NCBI GenBank assembly: GCA_020024915.1
Contig: JAHHSZ010000029.1
Span: forward strand, 1-18,278
DNA from: Fusobacterium sp.
GTDB taxonomy: Bacteria > Fusobacteriota > Fusobacteriia > Fusobacteriales > Fusobacteriaceae
Reading direction: 5' to 3'
DNA: 18,278 nucleotides
The notes beneath the pieces are model-generated. The model was not told the origin of the DNA. It saw only the letters and a program-made list of their open reading frames with translations, and made no database searches. This document shows positions 1 through 6,634 of this stretch, piece after piece. The position numbers and the translations under genes were made by a program. Every line of letters starts with the position of its first letter. Position 1 is the first letter of the stretch.

Positions 1-70
1 AAATTAGTATAAAAAATTATATCAAAATAAAAAATGATAAATTTTTATAATCCGTAAAGAAACATAATCT

Positions 71-100
71 AAATTATGATAATTTAAATTATCATAATTT
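71..100. repeat. Perfect 30-base palindrome abutting a promoter
   Basis: Two 15-base arms, AAATTATGATAATTT and AAATTATCATAATTT, are exact reverse complements with no spacer. The right arm ends on the first two bases of the -35 hexamer of the promoter for the ATPase gene. A gapless, symmetric A/T palindrome at this place is more like an operator for a dimeric DNA-binding protein than a terminator, because no T-tract follows on either strand. An accidental palindrome in AT-rich DNA is possible but unlikely at this length. No repressor is identified. Confidence 0.6.
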
Positions 101-127
101 GAATTATATTTATTTAAGTGGTATAAT
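99..127 (+). promoter_or_regulatory. Extended -10 promoter for the DUF234 ATPase gene
   Basis: TTGAAT (99-104) lies 17 bases before a perfect TATAAT (122-127). A TG dinucleotide sits one base upstream of the -10, giving an extended -10 element. Transcription would start near 134, leaving a leader of about 25 bases that contains the ribosome binding site GAGGTGAT at 148-155, ahead of the ATG at 159. The palindrome at 71-100 touches the -35, so a bound protein there could block RNA polymerase. Confidence 0.75.
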
Positions 128-158
128 ATAATAAAATATAATTCTTCGAGGTGATAAA

Positions 159-1526
159 ATGAAATTTATTAACAGAAAAAAAGAGATGGCTACCTTAGAA
201 AAAGAATATACTCGAAAAAAAAGTTTTGTTGTTTTATATGGAAGAAGAAGAACTGGAAAAACTACACTTATAAAAGAATTTATAAAAGATAAAAATGCTT
301 TTTATTTTTTTGCTGATAAACAAAATGAATCACTTCAAATTAGTAGATTTAAAAAGCAATTGGCAGAATATTTTAAAGATGAATTTTTAAAAAAAATAGA
401 AATTAATGACTGGGATACAATTTTTGACTATTTTATAAATAAAATTAGAGATGATGAAAAATTTATTTTAGTCATAGATGAATTTCAATATCTATGTTCT
501 GTAAACAAGGGATTTTCCTCTATATTTCAAAGAATATATGATGAAAAAATGTATCATAAAAATATTATGGTTATTCTTTGTGGTTCTTTAATTTCTATGA
601 TGTATTCTGAGGTTCTATCCTATGATAGTCCTCTCTATGGAAGAAGAACAGCTCAAATAAAGCTTCAACCTATTACTTTTGAATACTATAAAGATTTCTT
701 TGAAAATAAATCAAAAAAAGAACGCATTGAATTTTACTCAATAACTGGTGGAATTCCAAAATACATTTTAGAGTTTGATAAAACCGAATCTCCTCTGTGG
801 AATATAGAGAATAATATTTTTAATAAAGATAACTTCCTGTATTCAGAACCAAAATTTTTACTTCAAGAGGAGATTAATGATTTATCAAGATACTTTTCTA
901 TATTAAATTCCATAGCTTCAGGAAATACTAAGCTATCTTCTATCTGCTCCAATCTTGAATTAAATTCAAATGGAATAACACCCTATATTACTAAATTAAT
1001 AGATTTAGATATATTAGAAAAGGAAATTCCTGTTACCGAAAATTTAGAAAATAGTAAAAAAGGATTGTATAAAATTAAAGATAACTATTTAAAATTTTGG
1101 TTTAGTTATGTTTATCCTTATCAAAGTTATTTAGAAATCGAAAATTTAACCTATCCTCTAGATAAAATTAAAAATGAATTTAATCTTTGGGTATCTAAAA
1201 TATACGAGGAATTGGCTAGAGAAACTTTATTCAGTAATTTACAAATTCCATTCCCTATAAAAAAACTTGGAAGATGGTGGAACAATAATGAGGAGATTGA
1301 TATTGTTGCGTTCGGGGATAAAGATATAATTTTTGGCGAATGTAAGTGGAGTAATAAAAAAGTAGGTCTAAGTGTCTTATTTTCATTGAAAGAAAAGAGT
1401 AAAAAAGTAAACTGGAACAATAATAGTAGAAAAGAGTATTTCATCCTATTTTCTAAAGAAGGATTTAGTGAGGATTTGATAGCACTAAGTCAAAAAGATA
1501 AAACAGTTATACTTTCTGACTTTTAA
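159..1526 (+). CDS. AAA-family ATPase with C-terminal DUF234 domain
   Basis: This 455-residue protein belongs to the archaeal-type ATPase/DUF234 family. Residues 1-200 form a P-loop ATPase: Walker A GRRRTGKTT at 28-36 (K34) and Walker B FILVIDE with D107-E108. A helical and winged-helix-like middle section follows. The C-terminal part (about 310-455) is DUF234-like and holds E379-I-D381 and G393-E-C-K396, the spacing expected of a PD-(D/E)XK nuclease-like core. The family is common in anaerobes and archaea; its cellular role is unsettled, and links to defence or DNA processing are inference. The ATG is supported by GAGGTGAT six bases upstream counted from GAGG plus its following T. It is the only plus-strand gene here, has its own promoter and terminator, and looks like a separately acquired single-gene unit. 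Family assignment is firm; function is unknown. Confidence 0.88.
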   Translation: MKFINRKKEMATLEKEYTRKKSFVVLYGRRRTGKTTLIKEFIKDKNAFYFFADKQNESLQISRFKKQLAEYFKDEFLKKIEINDWDTIFDYFINKIRDDEKFILVIDEFQYLCSVNKGFSSIFQRIYDEKMYHKNIMVILCGSLISMMYSEVLSYDSPLYGRRTAQIKLQPITFEYYKDFFENKSKKERIEFYSITGGIPKYILEFDKTESPLWNIENNIFNKDNFLYSEPKFLLQEEINDLSRYFSILNSIASGNTKLSSICSNLELNSNGITPYITKLIDLDILEKEIPVTENLENSKKGLYKIKDNYLKFWFSYVYPYQSYLEIENLTYPLDKIKNEFNLWVSKIYEELARETLFSNLQIPFPIKKLGRWWNNNEEIDIVAFGDKDIIFGECKWSNKKVGLSVLFSLKEKSKKVNWNNNSRKEYFILFSKEGFSEDLIALSQKDKTVILSDF

Positions 1527-1539
1527 TAATATCTAATAT

Positions 1540-1574
1540 AAAAGGTGTCGATAATAAAAATATCAACACCTTTT
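1540..1574. terminator. Hairpin terminator between convergent genes, likely serving fruA
   Basis: A 14-base stem with one mismatch (1540-1553 with 1561-1574) and a seven-base loop. Read on the minus strand it is followed by TTTTATATT, so it can end the fruRKA transcript. Read on the plus strand it ends in a short T4. It is probably bidirectional. Confidence 0.7.
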
Positions 1575-1586
1575 ACATTATAATAG

Positions 1587-1639
1587 GAGTCTATTGCAAA
1601 TTAATGATTTTTAGTTATTAATTGCAACAGACTCTTTTT
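1587..1639 (+). terminator. Second hairpin terminator, for the DUF234 ATPase gene
   Basis: GAGTCT (1587-1592) pairs with AGACTC (1629-1634), TTGCAA (1594-1599) with TTGCAA (1622-1627), and the pairing continues into the TTAAT/ATTAA region with one bulged base. TTTTT follows at 1635-1639 on the plus strand. The minus-strand side lacks a T-tract, so this hairpin mainly serves the plus-strand gene. Confidence 0.7.
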
Positions 1640-1650
1640 ATAAATAACGA

Positions 1651-3501
1651 TTATTCAGTTATAGGTTTTTTTAATATTCCTAACAATAAAGCTGTGACAA
1701 CTGATCCTGCTATTACTGCCACTAGGTACATCATTGGATTCGTCATTACTGGAAGTACAAATAATCCTCCATGTGGTGCTGGTAATTGTACTTTAAATAG
1801 CATTGATAATCCTCCTGCTAGTCCTGCTCCTATTACACAAGCTGGGATAACTCTCATTGGATCTGCTGCTGCAAATGGGATTGCACCCTCTGTTATAAAC
1901 GAAGCTCCCATTATATAACAAGTTTTTCCTGCCTCTCTCTCATCTTTAGTAAATCTATTTTTATATATAGTTGTTGCTAAAGCTATTCCTAAAGGAGGAA
2001 CCATTCCACCAGCCATTACTGCTGCGTGAGGATAATAATTTCCAGCTGCTATCATTGCAATACCAAATGTAAAACTTGCTTTATTGATAGGTCCACCCAT
2101 ATCAATAGCCATCATACCTGCAACAATAACTCCAAGTAAGACTAAATTTCCTGTACCAAGTCCACCTAAGAAAGATGTCATTCCATTATTAAGAAATACT
2201 ACAGGAGTTAAAATAACTTTATACATCAATACTCCTGTTATTAAGATTCCAAATACTGGATAGAATAAAACAGGTTTTAACCCCTCTAAACTTTCAGGTA
2301 AAACTCTCAATGCTTTTTTTAATAAAAGAACTATATATCCACCTAAAAATCCACCAATCAACGCACCTAAAAATCCAGCTCCATTATTTGCTGAAATAAG
2401 CCCAGCTACCATTGCTGGTGCAAATCCTGGTCTATCTGCTATACTCATTCCTATAAATCCAGCCATTACTGGCACCATTAGGAAAAAGGCATTTTTACCA
2501 CCAATATCACTTAATAATTTTGCTATTGGGCTAAAACTTGGATCTGCTGGATCTGCTGCTTTTATTCCAAACATAAATGAAAGTGCTATCAATATTCCTC
2601 CACCTACAACAAATGGTAACATATTTGAAACACCAGACATTAAATGCTTGTAAAATCCTTTTTTCTCTCCAGAACTACCTGCTGTTTTTCCAGATTGAGC
2701 TTTATATATCTTTGCTTTTTGTTCAACTGCATTTTTTATAAGCTTTTCAGGATTTTTTATTCCCTCTACAACTGGAACAATCTCAACATGTTTCCCATGA
2801 AATCTATCCATCTCAACATTTTTATCTGCTGCCACTATTATTCCTTTAGCATTTTTTATCTCTTCATCAGTTAATCTATTTTTTACCCCAGTAGAACCAT
2901 TTGTTTCTACTTTAATAGCTATTCCCATCTCTTTAGCTTTTTTCATAAGGGTGTCTGCTGCCATATATGTATGAGCTATTCCTGTTGGACAAGCTGTAAC
3001 TGCCAAAACTGTAAAATTTTGATTGTTATCTTCTTTCTCTTCCTCTTTAACTTTTCTCTCATCTAATAATAAATTTAAAATCTCATCTTTTGTTTCTGCC
3101 TTAAGTAAATTTTCTCTTAAATTATCATCCAATAATAGAGTTGTAAGTTTTGATAGTACTTCTATGTGTGAATCTGTTGCATCAGCTGGGGCAGCTATCA
3201 TAAAAAATAATTTTGAGGGCTCTCCATCAAGAGAATCATAATCAACACCCTCTAAAGATCTTCCAAAGGCGATACTTGGAATTTTCACTGCTTTTGTCTT
3301 AGCATGAGGAATAGCTATCCCCTCCTCTAGTCCAGTAGAGCTTTGAGATTCTCTTTTTAAAATCTCTTTTTTATACTCTTCTCTGTCATTTAATCTACCA
3401 TTATCCATCAACATACCTATCATTTCATCTATGATTTCTTCTTTTGTTTTTCCTTTAAGATTTAAATTCATACAATTTTTAATAAGCATATCCTTTAACA
3501 T
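1651..3501 (-). CDS. fruA: PTS fructose-specific transporter, EIIABC in one chain
   Basis: This 616-residue phosphotransferase permease imports fructose and delivers fructose 1-phosphate to the cytoplasm. Domain order is EIIA (about 1-147, phospho-acceptor H66 in IPHAK), EIIB (about 163-260, phospho-acceptor C171 in ACPTGIAHTYMAA, the fructose EIIB signature) and membrane EIIC (about 280-616, several glycine- and alanine-rich hydrophobic segments, ending LLGILKKPITE). Unlike the split proteobacterial FruA/FruB system there is no fused HPr domain, so phosphate must come from a separate HPr. AGGAGG precedes the ATG by about six bases and overlaps the fruK stop, with nine bases between the two genes. 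It is the last gene of fruR-fruK-fruA. Mannose-type specificity within the same Fru superfamily is a lesser possibility, but the adjacent fruK strongly favours fructose. Confidence 0.95.
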   Translation of the reverse strand: MLKDMLIKNCMNLNLKGKTKEEIIDEMIGMLMDNGRLNDREEYKKEILKRESQSSTGLEEGIAIPHAKTKAVKIPSIAFGRSLEGVDYDSLDGEPSKLFFMIAAPADATDSHIEVLSKLTTLLLDDNLRENLLKAETKDEILNLLLDERKVKEEEKEDNNQNFTVLAVTACPTGIAHTYMAADTLMKKAKEMGIAIKVETNGSTGVKNRLTDEEIKNAKGIIVAADKNVEMDRFHGKHVEIVPVVEGIKNPEKLIKNAVEQKAKIYKAQSGKTAGSSGEKKGFYKHLMSGVSNMLPFVVGGGILIALSFMFGIKAADPADPSFSPIAKLLSDIGGKNAFFLMVPVMAGFIGMSIADRPGFAPAMVAGLISANNGAGFLGALIGGFLGGYIVLLLKKALRVLPESLEGLKPVLFYPVFGILITGVLMYKVILTPVVFLNNGMTSFLGGLGTGNLVLLGVIVAGMMAIDMGGPINKASFTFGIAMIAAGNYYPHAAVMAGGMVPPLGIALATTIYKNRFTKDEREAGKTCYIMGASFITEGAIPFAAADPMRVIPACVIGAGLAGGLSMLFKVQLPAPHGGLFVLPVMTNPMMYLVAVIAGSVVTALLLGILKKPITE

Positions 3502-3510
3502 TTTTACCTC

Positions 3511-4422
3511 CTAAATTTTTTTTATTTCTATTTCATTTAATAGTTTTTTCATACTTTCAAAATCTGTCAATCCTTGAGAAAAAGCTGTGGAACTTCCTGA
3601 AGCTATACCATATCTATATGTTTCTTCTATAGTTTTTCCTGTTGAAATTCCATAAATTATTCCAGCTACCATTGAATCTCCAGCCCCTACTGAACTGATT
3701 AGTTTTCCATTGGGTACATTTCCTCTATATACCCCATCTTTTGTTATGAGGATAGATCCATCTTTTCCTAAAGATACTAGAACATTTTCACTTCCTAATT
3801 TCAATAATTTTTTCCCAGCCTCTATGATCTCTTCATCAGTTGTATACTTTTCTCCAAAAAAATCTTCTAGTTCATGATTATTTGGTTTTACTAAAAATAT
3901 TCCTTCCTTTAAAACCTCTTTTAAAGTTTCTCCTCTAGTATCTAAGATAATTTTTACTCCTTGAGGTAGTTCAGAAATTATTTGCTCATATATATTTTGA
4001 GGAAGAGAACTTGGTATACTTCCAGATAATACTAATATATCTCCAGATTTTATATCTTTTATCTTATTTAAAAATTCTTTGTACTTCTCGCTGCTTATAT
4101 TTGGAGATTTTCCAGCTATCTCACTTTCATTTGACAAAGTTTTTATTTTTAAATTTATTCTTGTCATATCTTCTATATTTACAAAATTTTCTTGAATTCC
4201 TTCAGATTTTAGATTATTTTTTATATAATCCCCTGTAAATCCTCCTACAAATCCTAAGTTTATACTTTTTTCTCCAAAATTTTTAAGAACCTTTGACACA
4301 TTTATTCCCTTTCCACCTGATAATGTATAAGCAGACTTTGCTTGGTTTAATCCTCCCTCTTGAAAATCTTCAAGTCCTATATAATAATCAACAGCTGGAT
4401 TTAAAGTTACTGTATAAATCAT
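3511..4422 (-). CDS. fruK: 1-phosphofructokinase
   Basis: This 303-residue PfkB/ribokinase-family kinase phosphorylates fructose 1-phosphate to fructose 1,6-bisphosphate with ATP, feeding glycolysis. The N-terminal family motif GGKGINVSKVLKNFG lies at 36-50, and the C-terminal signature SVGAGDSMVAG at 244-254 contains the catalytic base D249 and the anion hole. KPNNHEL (179-185) is the usual substrate-domain motif of the 1-PFK/LacC group. Length is typical. The ATG overlaps the fruR stop by four bases (ATGA type), implying translational coupling. Tagatose-6-phosphate kinase (LacC) is the close alternative, but the fructose EIIABC directly downstream decides for FruK. Confidence 0.94.
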   Translation of the reverse strand: MIYTVTLNPAVDYYIGLEDFQEGGLNQAKSAYTLSGGKGINVSKVLKNFGEKSINLGFVGGFTGDYIKNNLKSEGIQENFVNIEDMTRINLKIKTLSNESEIAGKSPNISSEKYKEFLNKIKDIKSGDILVLSGSIPSSLPQNIYEQIISELPQGVKIILDTRGETLKEVLKEGIFLVKPNNHELEDFFGEKYTTDEEIIEAGKKLLKLGSENVLVSLGKDGSILITKDGVYRGNVPNGKLISSVGAGDSMVAGIIYGISTGKTIEETYRYGIASGSSTAFSQGLTDFESMKKLLNEIEIKKI

Positions 4423-5138
4423 TTTTCACCTCTTATATCTTCTGGTATATCTTTATCAGATATTATTTTTCCATCTTTTAATTCTGCAAATTTTATAAAA
4501 CTTTTCTTAAAAAACTTAGTGTGATCACATAAAAAAAATTTTTCCTTTGCTCTTTTTATAGCTTCTACTTTTACAAGTGCCTCATCTGGATCTGGTGTAA
4601 AATATCCATCTTCACTCACTCCATTAGCTCCTAAAAAAGCTATATCAAAATTAAAATTTTTAAGTGAATTAACAGCTATTCCACCAATCATAGCTCCTGT
4701 TTTTTCCTTCATTTTTCCACCCAACAGATACACTTCACTATATTTTAATTTTAATAACTCCTTTATATGATGAAAACTATTTGTTACTATCTTCAACTCT
4801 TTATAATTATTTAAGTATTTTATTAAAGTTCCTGTTGTACTTCCAGCATCAATATATATCATCTGTCCATCTTCTATATACTTTATCACTTTTTTTGCTA
4901 TAATATCTTTTTCTTCAATATTGATCAGTTTTTTATAACCAATATCCTCTTCCTTTGTTTCTACTAAAACTGCTCCCCCATGAATTCTTCTTATTTTTTT
5001 CTTATTTTCTAAAAAATTTAAATCTCTTCTTGCAGTTGCTTCAGATATTTTCAATTCTTCAACAATCTCTTGTAATTTTATGTTTTTTCTTTTCTTTATT
5101 AATTCTAATATAAGGTTATATCTCTCTACGCTTAACAT
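4419..5138 (-). CDS. fruR: DeoR-family repressor of the fructose operon
   Basis: This 239-residue protein has a DeoR-type helix-turn-helix at about 20-40 (LQEIVEELKISEATARRDL) followed by the typical RRIHGGA linker (50-56). A C-terminal sugar-phosphate sensor domain follows, with IDAGSTTGTL at 96-105 forming the phosphate-binding region. As first gene of fruR-fruK-fruA it most likely represses its own operon and releases DNA when fructose 1-phosphate or fructose 1,6-bisphosphate accumulates; the effector is inferred from the family. GAGGTGAT lies five bases before the ATG. Phased TCTTTCAA repeats upstream are the probable operator. Confidence 0.92.
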   Translation of the reverse strand: MLSVERYNLILELIKKRKNIKLQEIVEELKISEATARRDLNFLENKKKIRRIHGGAVLVETKEEDIGYKKLINIEEKDIIAKKVIKYIEDGQMIYIDAGSTTGTLIKYLNNYKELKIVTNSFHHIKELLKLKYSEVYLLGGKMKEKTGAMIGGIAVNSLKNFNFDIAFLGANGVSEDGYFTPDPDEALVKVEAIKRAKEKFFLCDHTKFFKKSFIKFAELKDGKIISDKDIPEDIRGEK

Positions 5139-5168
5139 CTTATCACCTCAAAATAATATTATCATACT

Positions 5169-5198
5169 TTTATATTAAAAACAATATTTTTCTTTCAA
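5169..5198 (-). promoter_or_regulatory. Probable promoter of fruRKA
   Basis: On the minus strand TTGAAA (5198-5193) lies 18 bases before TATAAA (5174-5169), giving a start near 5162 and a leader of about 24 bases with the GAGGTGAT site. The -35 is itself part of the promoter-proximal TTGAAAGA repeat, so repressor binding would cover it. The -10 is not perfect, and TATGAT at 5166-5161 is an alternative. Confidence 0.5.
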
Positions 5199-5230
5199 AT
5201 TCATTTATTTTCTTTCAAGTTCTTTCAAAA
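5191..5230 (-). promoter_or_regulatory. Four 10-base-phased repeats, probable FruR operator
   Basis: Read on the plus strand, four consecutive decamers start with TC: TCTTTCAAAT (5191), TCATTTATTT (5201, degenerate), TCTTTCAAGT (5211) and TCTTTCAAAA (5221). On the coding strand the unit is TTGAAAGA. The exact 10-base spacing places each copy on the same face of the helix. Direct repeats upstream of DeoR-family genes are typical of their operators. The assignment to FruR comes from adjacency. Confidence 0.65.
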
Positions 5231-5253
5231 AAATCTACAATTTCATTCTCTAC

Positions 5254-5290
5254 AAAAAAATAGAGTAACTTTAAAAGTTACTCTATTTTT
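5254..5290 (-). terminator. Bidirectional-looking terminator after the antiporter gene
   Basis: TAGAGTAACT (5261-5270) pairs exactly with AGTTACTCTA (5276-5285), with a five-base loop. A run of seven A precedes the stem and a T-run follows it, so the minus-strand transcript ends in U7. It starts about six bases after the antiporter stop and separates that unit from fruRKA. Confidence 0.88.
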
Positions 5291-6493
5291 TCAATCTTTA
5301 TTGATAAGTCTATCATAAGTTAAGTTTACTCCTATAGCTCCTAAAGGTGCAGTTATTAATACACTTAAGATCGCTATTGCCTGCATAATCTCTCCACCTA
5401 TCACCCCCATTTGAAGAGGTATTCCAGCTTTAGCTGATTGAACAGTTGCCTTTGGAAGATATGCTATTATACAAAATAATCTCTCTTTATAGTTTAAATC
5501 TGTTCCTATTAGAGATATTATTACCCCAATAGATCTAATGATTAGAGAGAAAAATAATATCACCACACCAATAAAAAAGTATCCCCCTATAAGTCTTGGA
5601 TTTATTGCCATTCCTACAAAAGTAAAAAGATAAATTTTTCCATATTTCCAAATATTATTCATCCCTTGATGAATCTCTTCATACTTTTCTTTCTGATAAT
5701 AACGTATGAAAAATCCTAAAGCCATTATCGTCAAAAGAGAATTATACAGGCTAAAATGAAATCTATTTTCAATATATCTCAATCCCAAACAGATTAAAAA
5801 TACTGTTACCAATCTAAGTTTTATATTTTTTATAAGTAAAAAACTTTTACTTCCAATATACCCTACACAAGCTCCCATTAAAAGACTTACTATTATTGAT
5901 ATAGGAAGAATTATTAACTGTAACTTTAAATTAAAATCTCCTCCATTTATCCCTTGAAAATATATAGCTAAAAAAGATGTAAATAGTGTTATAGCTATTG
6001 AATCATCTGCTGAAGCTCCTACCAATAATAGTTGTGGGATAGATTTTTTCTGTCCAATTCTCTTCTCAATTAGATTTACCATTGCTGGTATCAAGACTGC
6101 TGGACTTACTGCTGCTATTATAAATCCTAAAATAGCTCCCTGAACAAAAGTGAAGTTTAAAAATATTGTAGCTAAATAAGCTATTGTAAACCCCTCTAAA
6201 GTAGCTGGAATAATACTTAAACAAACAGCTGGTCTTCCAATTTTTTTTATCTGATCAACACCTATTCCCAGTCCACCTATAAAAAGAACTGTCACCAGAG
6301 CAATATCCTTTAAAGTTGGTGACATTTTTAATGCTAAATCTGGTATCTTATCTAAACCGTATGGTCCTATTATGAGCCCTGCCACCATCATTCCTAGCAA
6401 TGAAGGTAATCTCAATTTTTCAAACAACTTACCAATAAAGTTTGAATAAAAAGCTAATACTACTAAAAAAACTAATGTAATCAAATACTGCAT
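5291..6493 (-). CDS. CPA2/NHA-type cation:proton antiporter homologue under fluoride riboswitch control
   Basis: This 400-residue membrane protein has about 12 hydrophobic segments and belongs to the sodium/hydrogen exchanger superfamily. Diagnostic features: AAVSPAVLIPA (127-137) in the core helix, GASADDSIAI (159-168) with the twin acidic residues D163-D164 that bind cation and proton in electrogenic members, and LPKATVQSA (346-354) with K348, a motif shared with the NHA/SLC9B branch. By family alone it would be called a sodium:proton antiporter. However, the leader holds a fluoride riboswitch with an expression platform, so transcription should rise when intracellular fluoride is high. Fluoride export or tolerance is therefore the likelier role; this is inference from regulation, since known fluoride exporters are Fluc/CrcB and CLC-F. 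The start ATG has AGGAGG seven bases upstream. No other gene shares the unit. Confidence 0.9.
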   Translation of the reverse strand: MQYLITLVFLVVLAFYSNFIGKLFEKLRLPSLLGMMVAGLIIGPYGLDKIPDLALKMSPTLKDIALVTVLFIGGLGIGVDQIKKIGRPAVCLSIIPATLEGFTIAYLATIFLNFTFVQGAILGFIIAAVSPAVLIPAMVNLIEKRIGQKKSIPQLLLVGASADDSIAITLFTSFLAIYFQGINGGDFNLKLQLIILPISIIVSLLMGACVGYIGSKSFLLIKNIKLRLVTVFLICLGLRYIENRFHFSLYNSLLTIMALGFFIRYYQKEKYEEIHQGMNNIWKYGKIYLFTFVGMAINPRLIGGYFFIGVVILFFSLIIRSIGVIISLIGTDLNYKERLFCIIAYLPKATVQSAKAGIPLQMGVIGGEIMQAIAILSVLITAPLGAIGVNLTYDRLINKD

Positions 6494-6512
6494 ATGTAAA
6501 CCTCCTAAAAAT

Positions 6513-6544
6513 AAAAAGACTCCTACCCTTAAAGAGTAGGAGTC
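6513..6544 (-). terminator. Riboswitch-controlled intrinsic terminator
   Basis: On the minus strand GACTCCTAC (from 6544) pairs with GTAGGAGTC (to 6518). The stem extends by a G-U, a G-C and an A-U pair to 12 pairs around a three-base loop, followed by TTTTT (6517-6513). The 5' arm contains the ACTCC that forms the aptamer pseudoknot, so aptamer folding and termination exclude each other: a classic transcriptional ON switch. Confidence 0.9.
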
Positions 6545-6582
6545 ATTAGCTTTCGCACTTAAAGGCGAACTCCATCGCCTAT
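6535..6582 (-). promoter_or_regulatory. Fluoride riboswitch (crcB RNA motif) aptamer
   Basis: The minus strand reads GGCGATGGAGTTCGCC (6579-6564), then GCGAAAGC, then TAATGACTCCTAC. These match the conserved fluoride aptamer blocks GGCGAUG…GUUCGCC and GCUGAUG-CUCCUAC. The first block forms a hairpin GGCGA/TCGCC whose loop GGAGT (6573-6569) is exactly complementary to ACTCC (6543-6539), the expected pseudoknot. A U-to-A change in the GCUGAUG block (here GCTAATG) is the main departure from the common form. Fluoride binding should stabilise the pseudoknot, block the terminator and allow transcription of the antiporter gene. Confidence 0.92.
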
Positions 6583-6597
6583 TATTTGATATCTAAT

Positions 6598-6626
6598 ATT
6601 ATAACATATTTTTTTTCTTTTGTAAA
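6598..6626 (-). promoter_or_regulatory. Promoter of the fluoride riboswitch-antiporter unit
   Basis: On the minus strand TTTACA (6626-6621) lies 17 bases before a perfect TATAAT (6603-6598), with TG one base upstream (extended -10). The predicted start near 6591 leaves about 12 bases before the aptamer. It begins just after the stop of the ABC transporter gene at 6635. Confidence 0.82.
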
Positions 6627-6634
6627 ATAAAGTT

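Noticed and set aside
1..70. Imperfect A/T inverted repeats in the first 70 bases
   Set aside because: Pairing is weak and expected in sequence that is almost entirely A and T.
1622..1918. 98-codon plus-strand open frame at the end of fruA
   Set aside because: It starts inside the terminator hairpin and runs antisense to the EIIC coding sequence; no recognisable protein.
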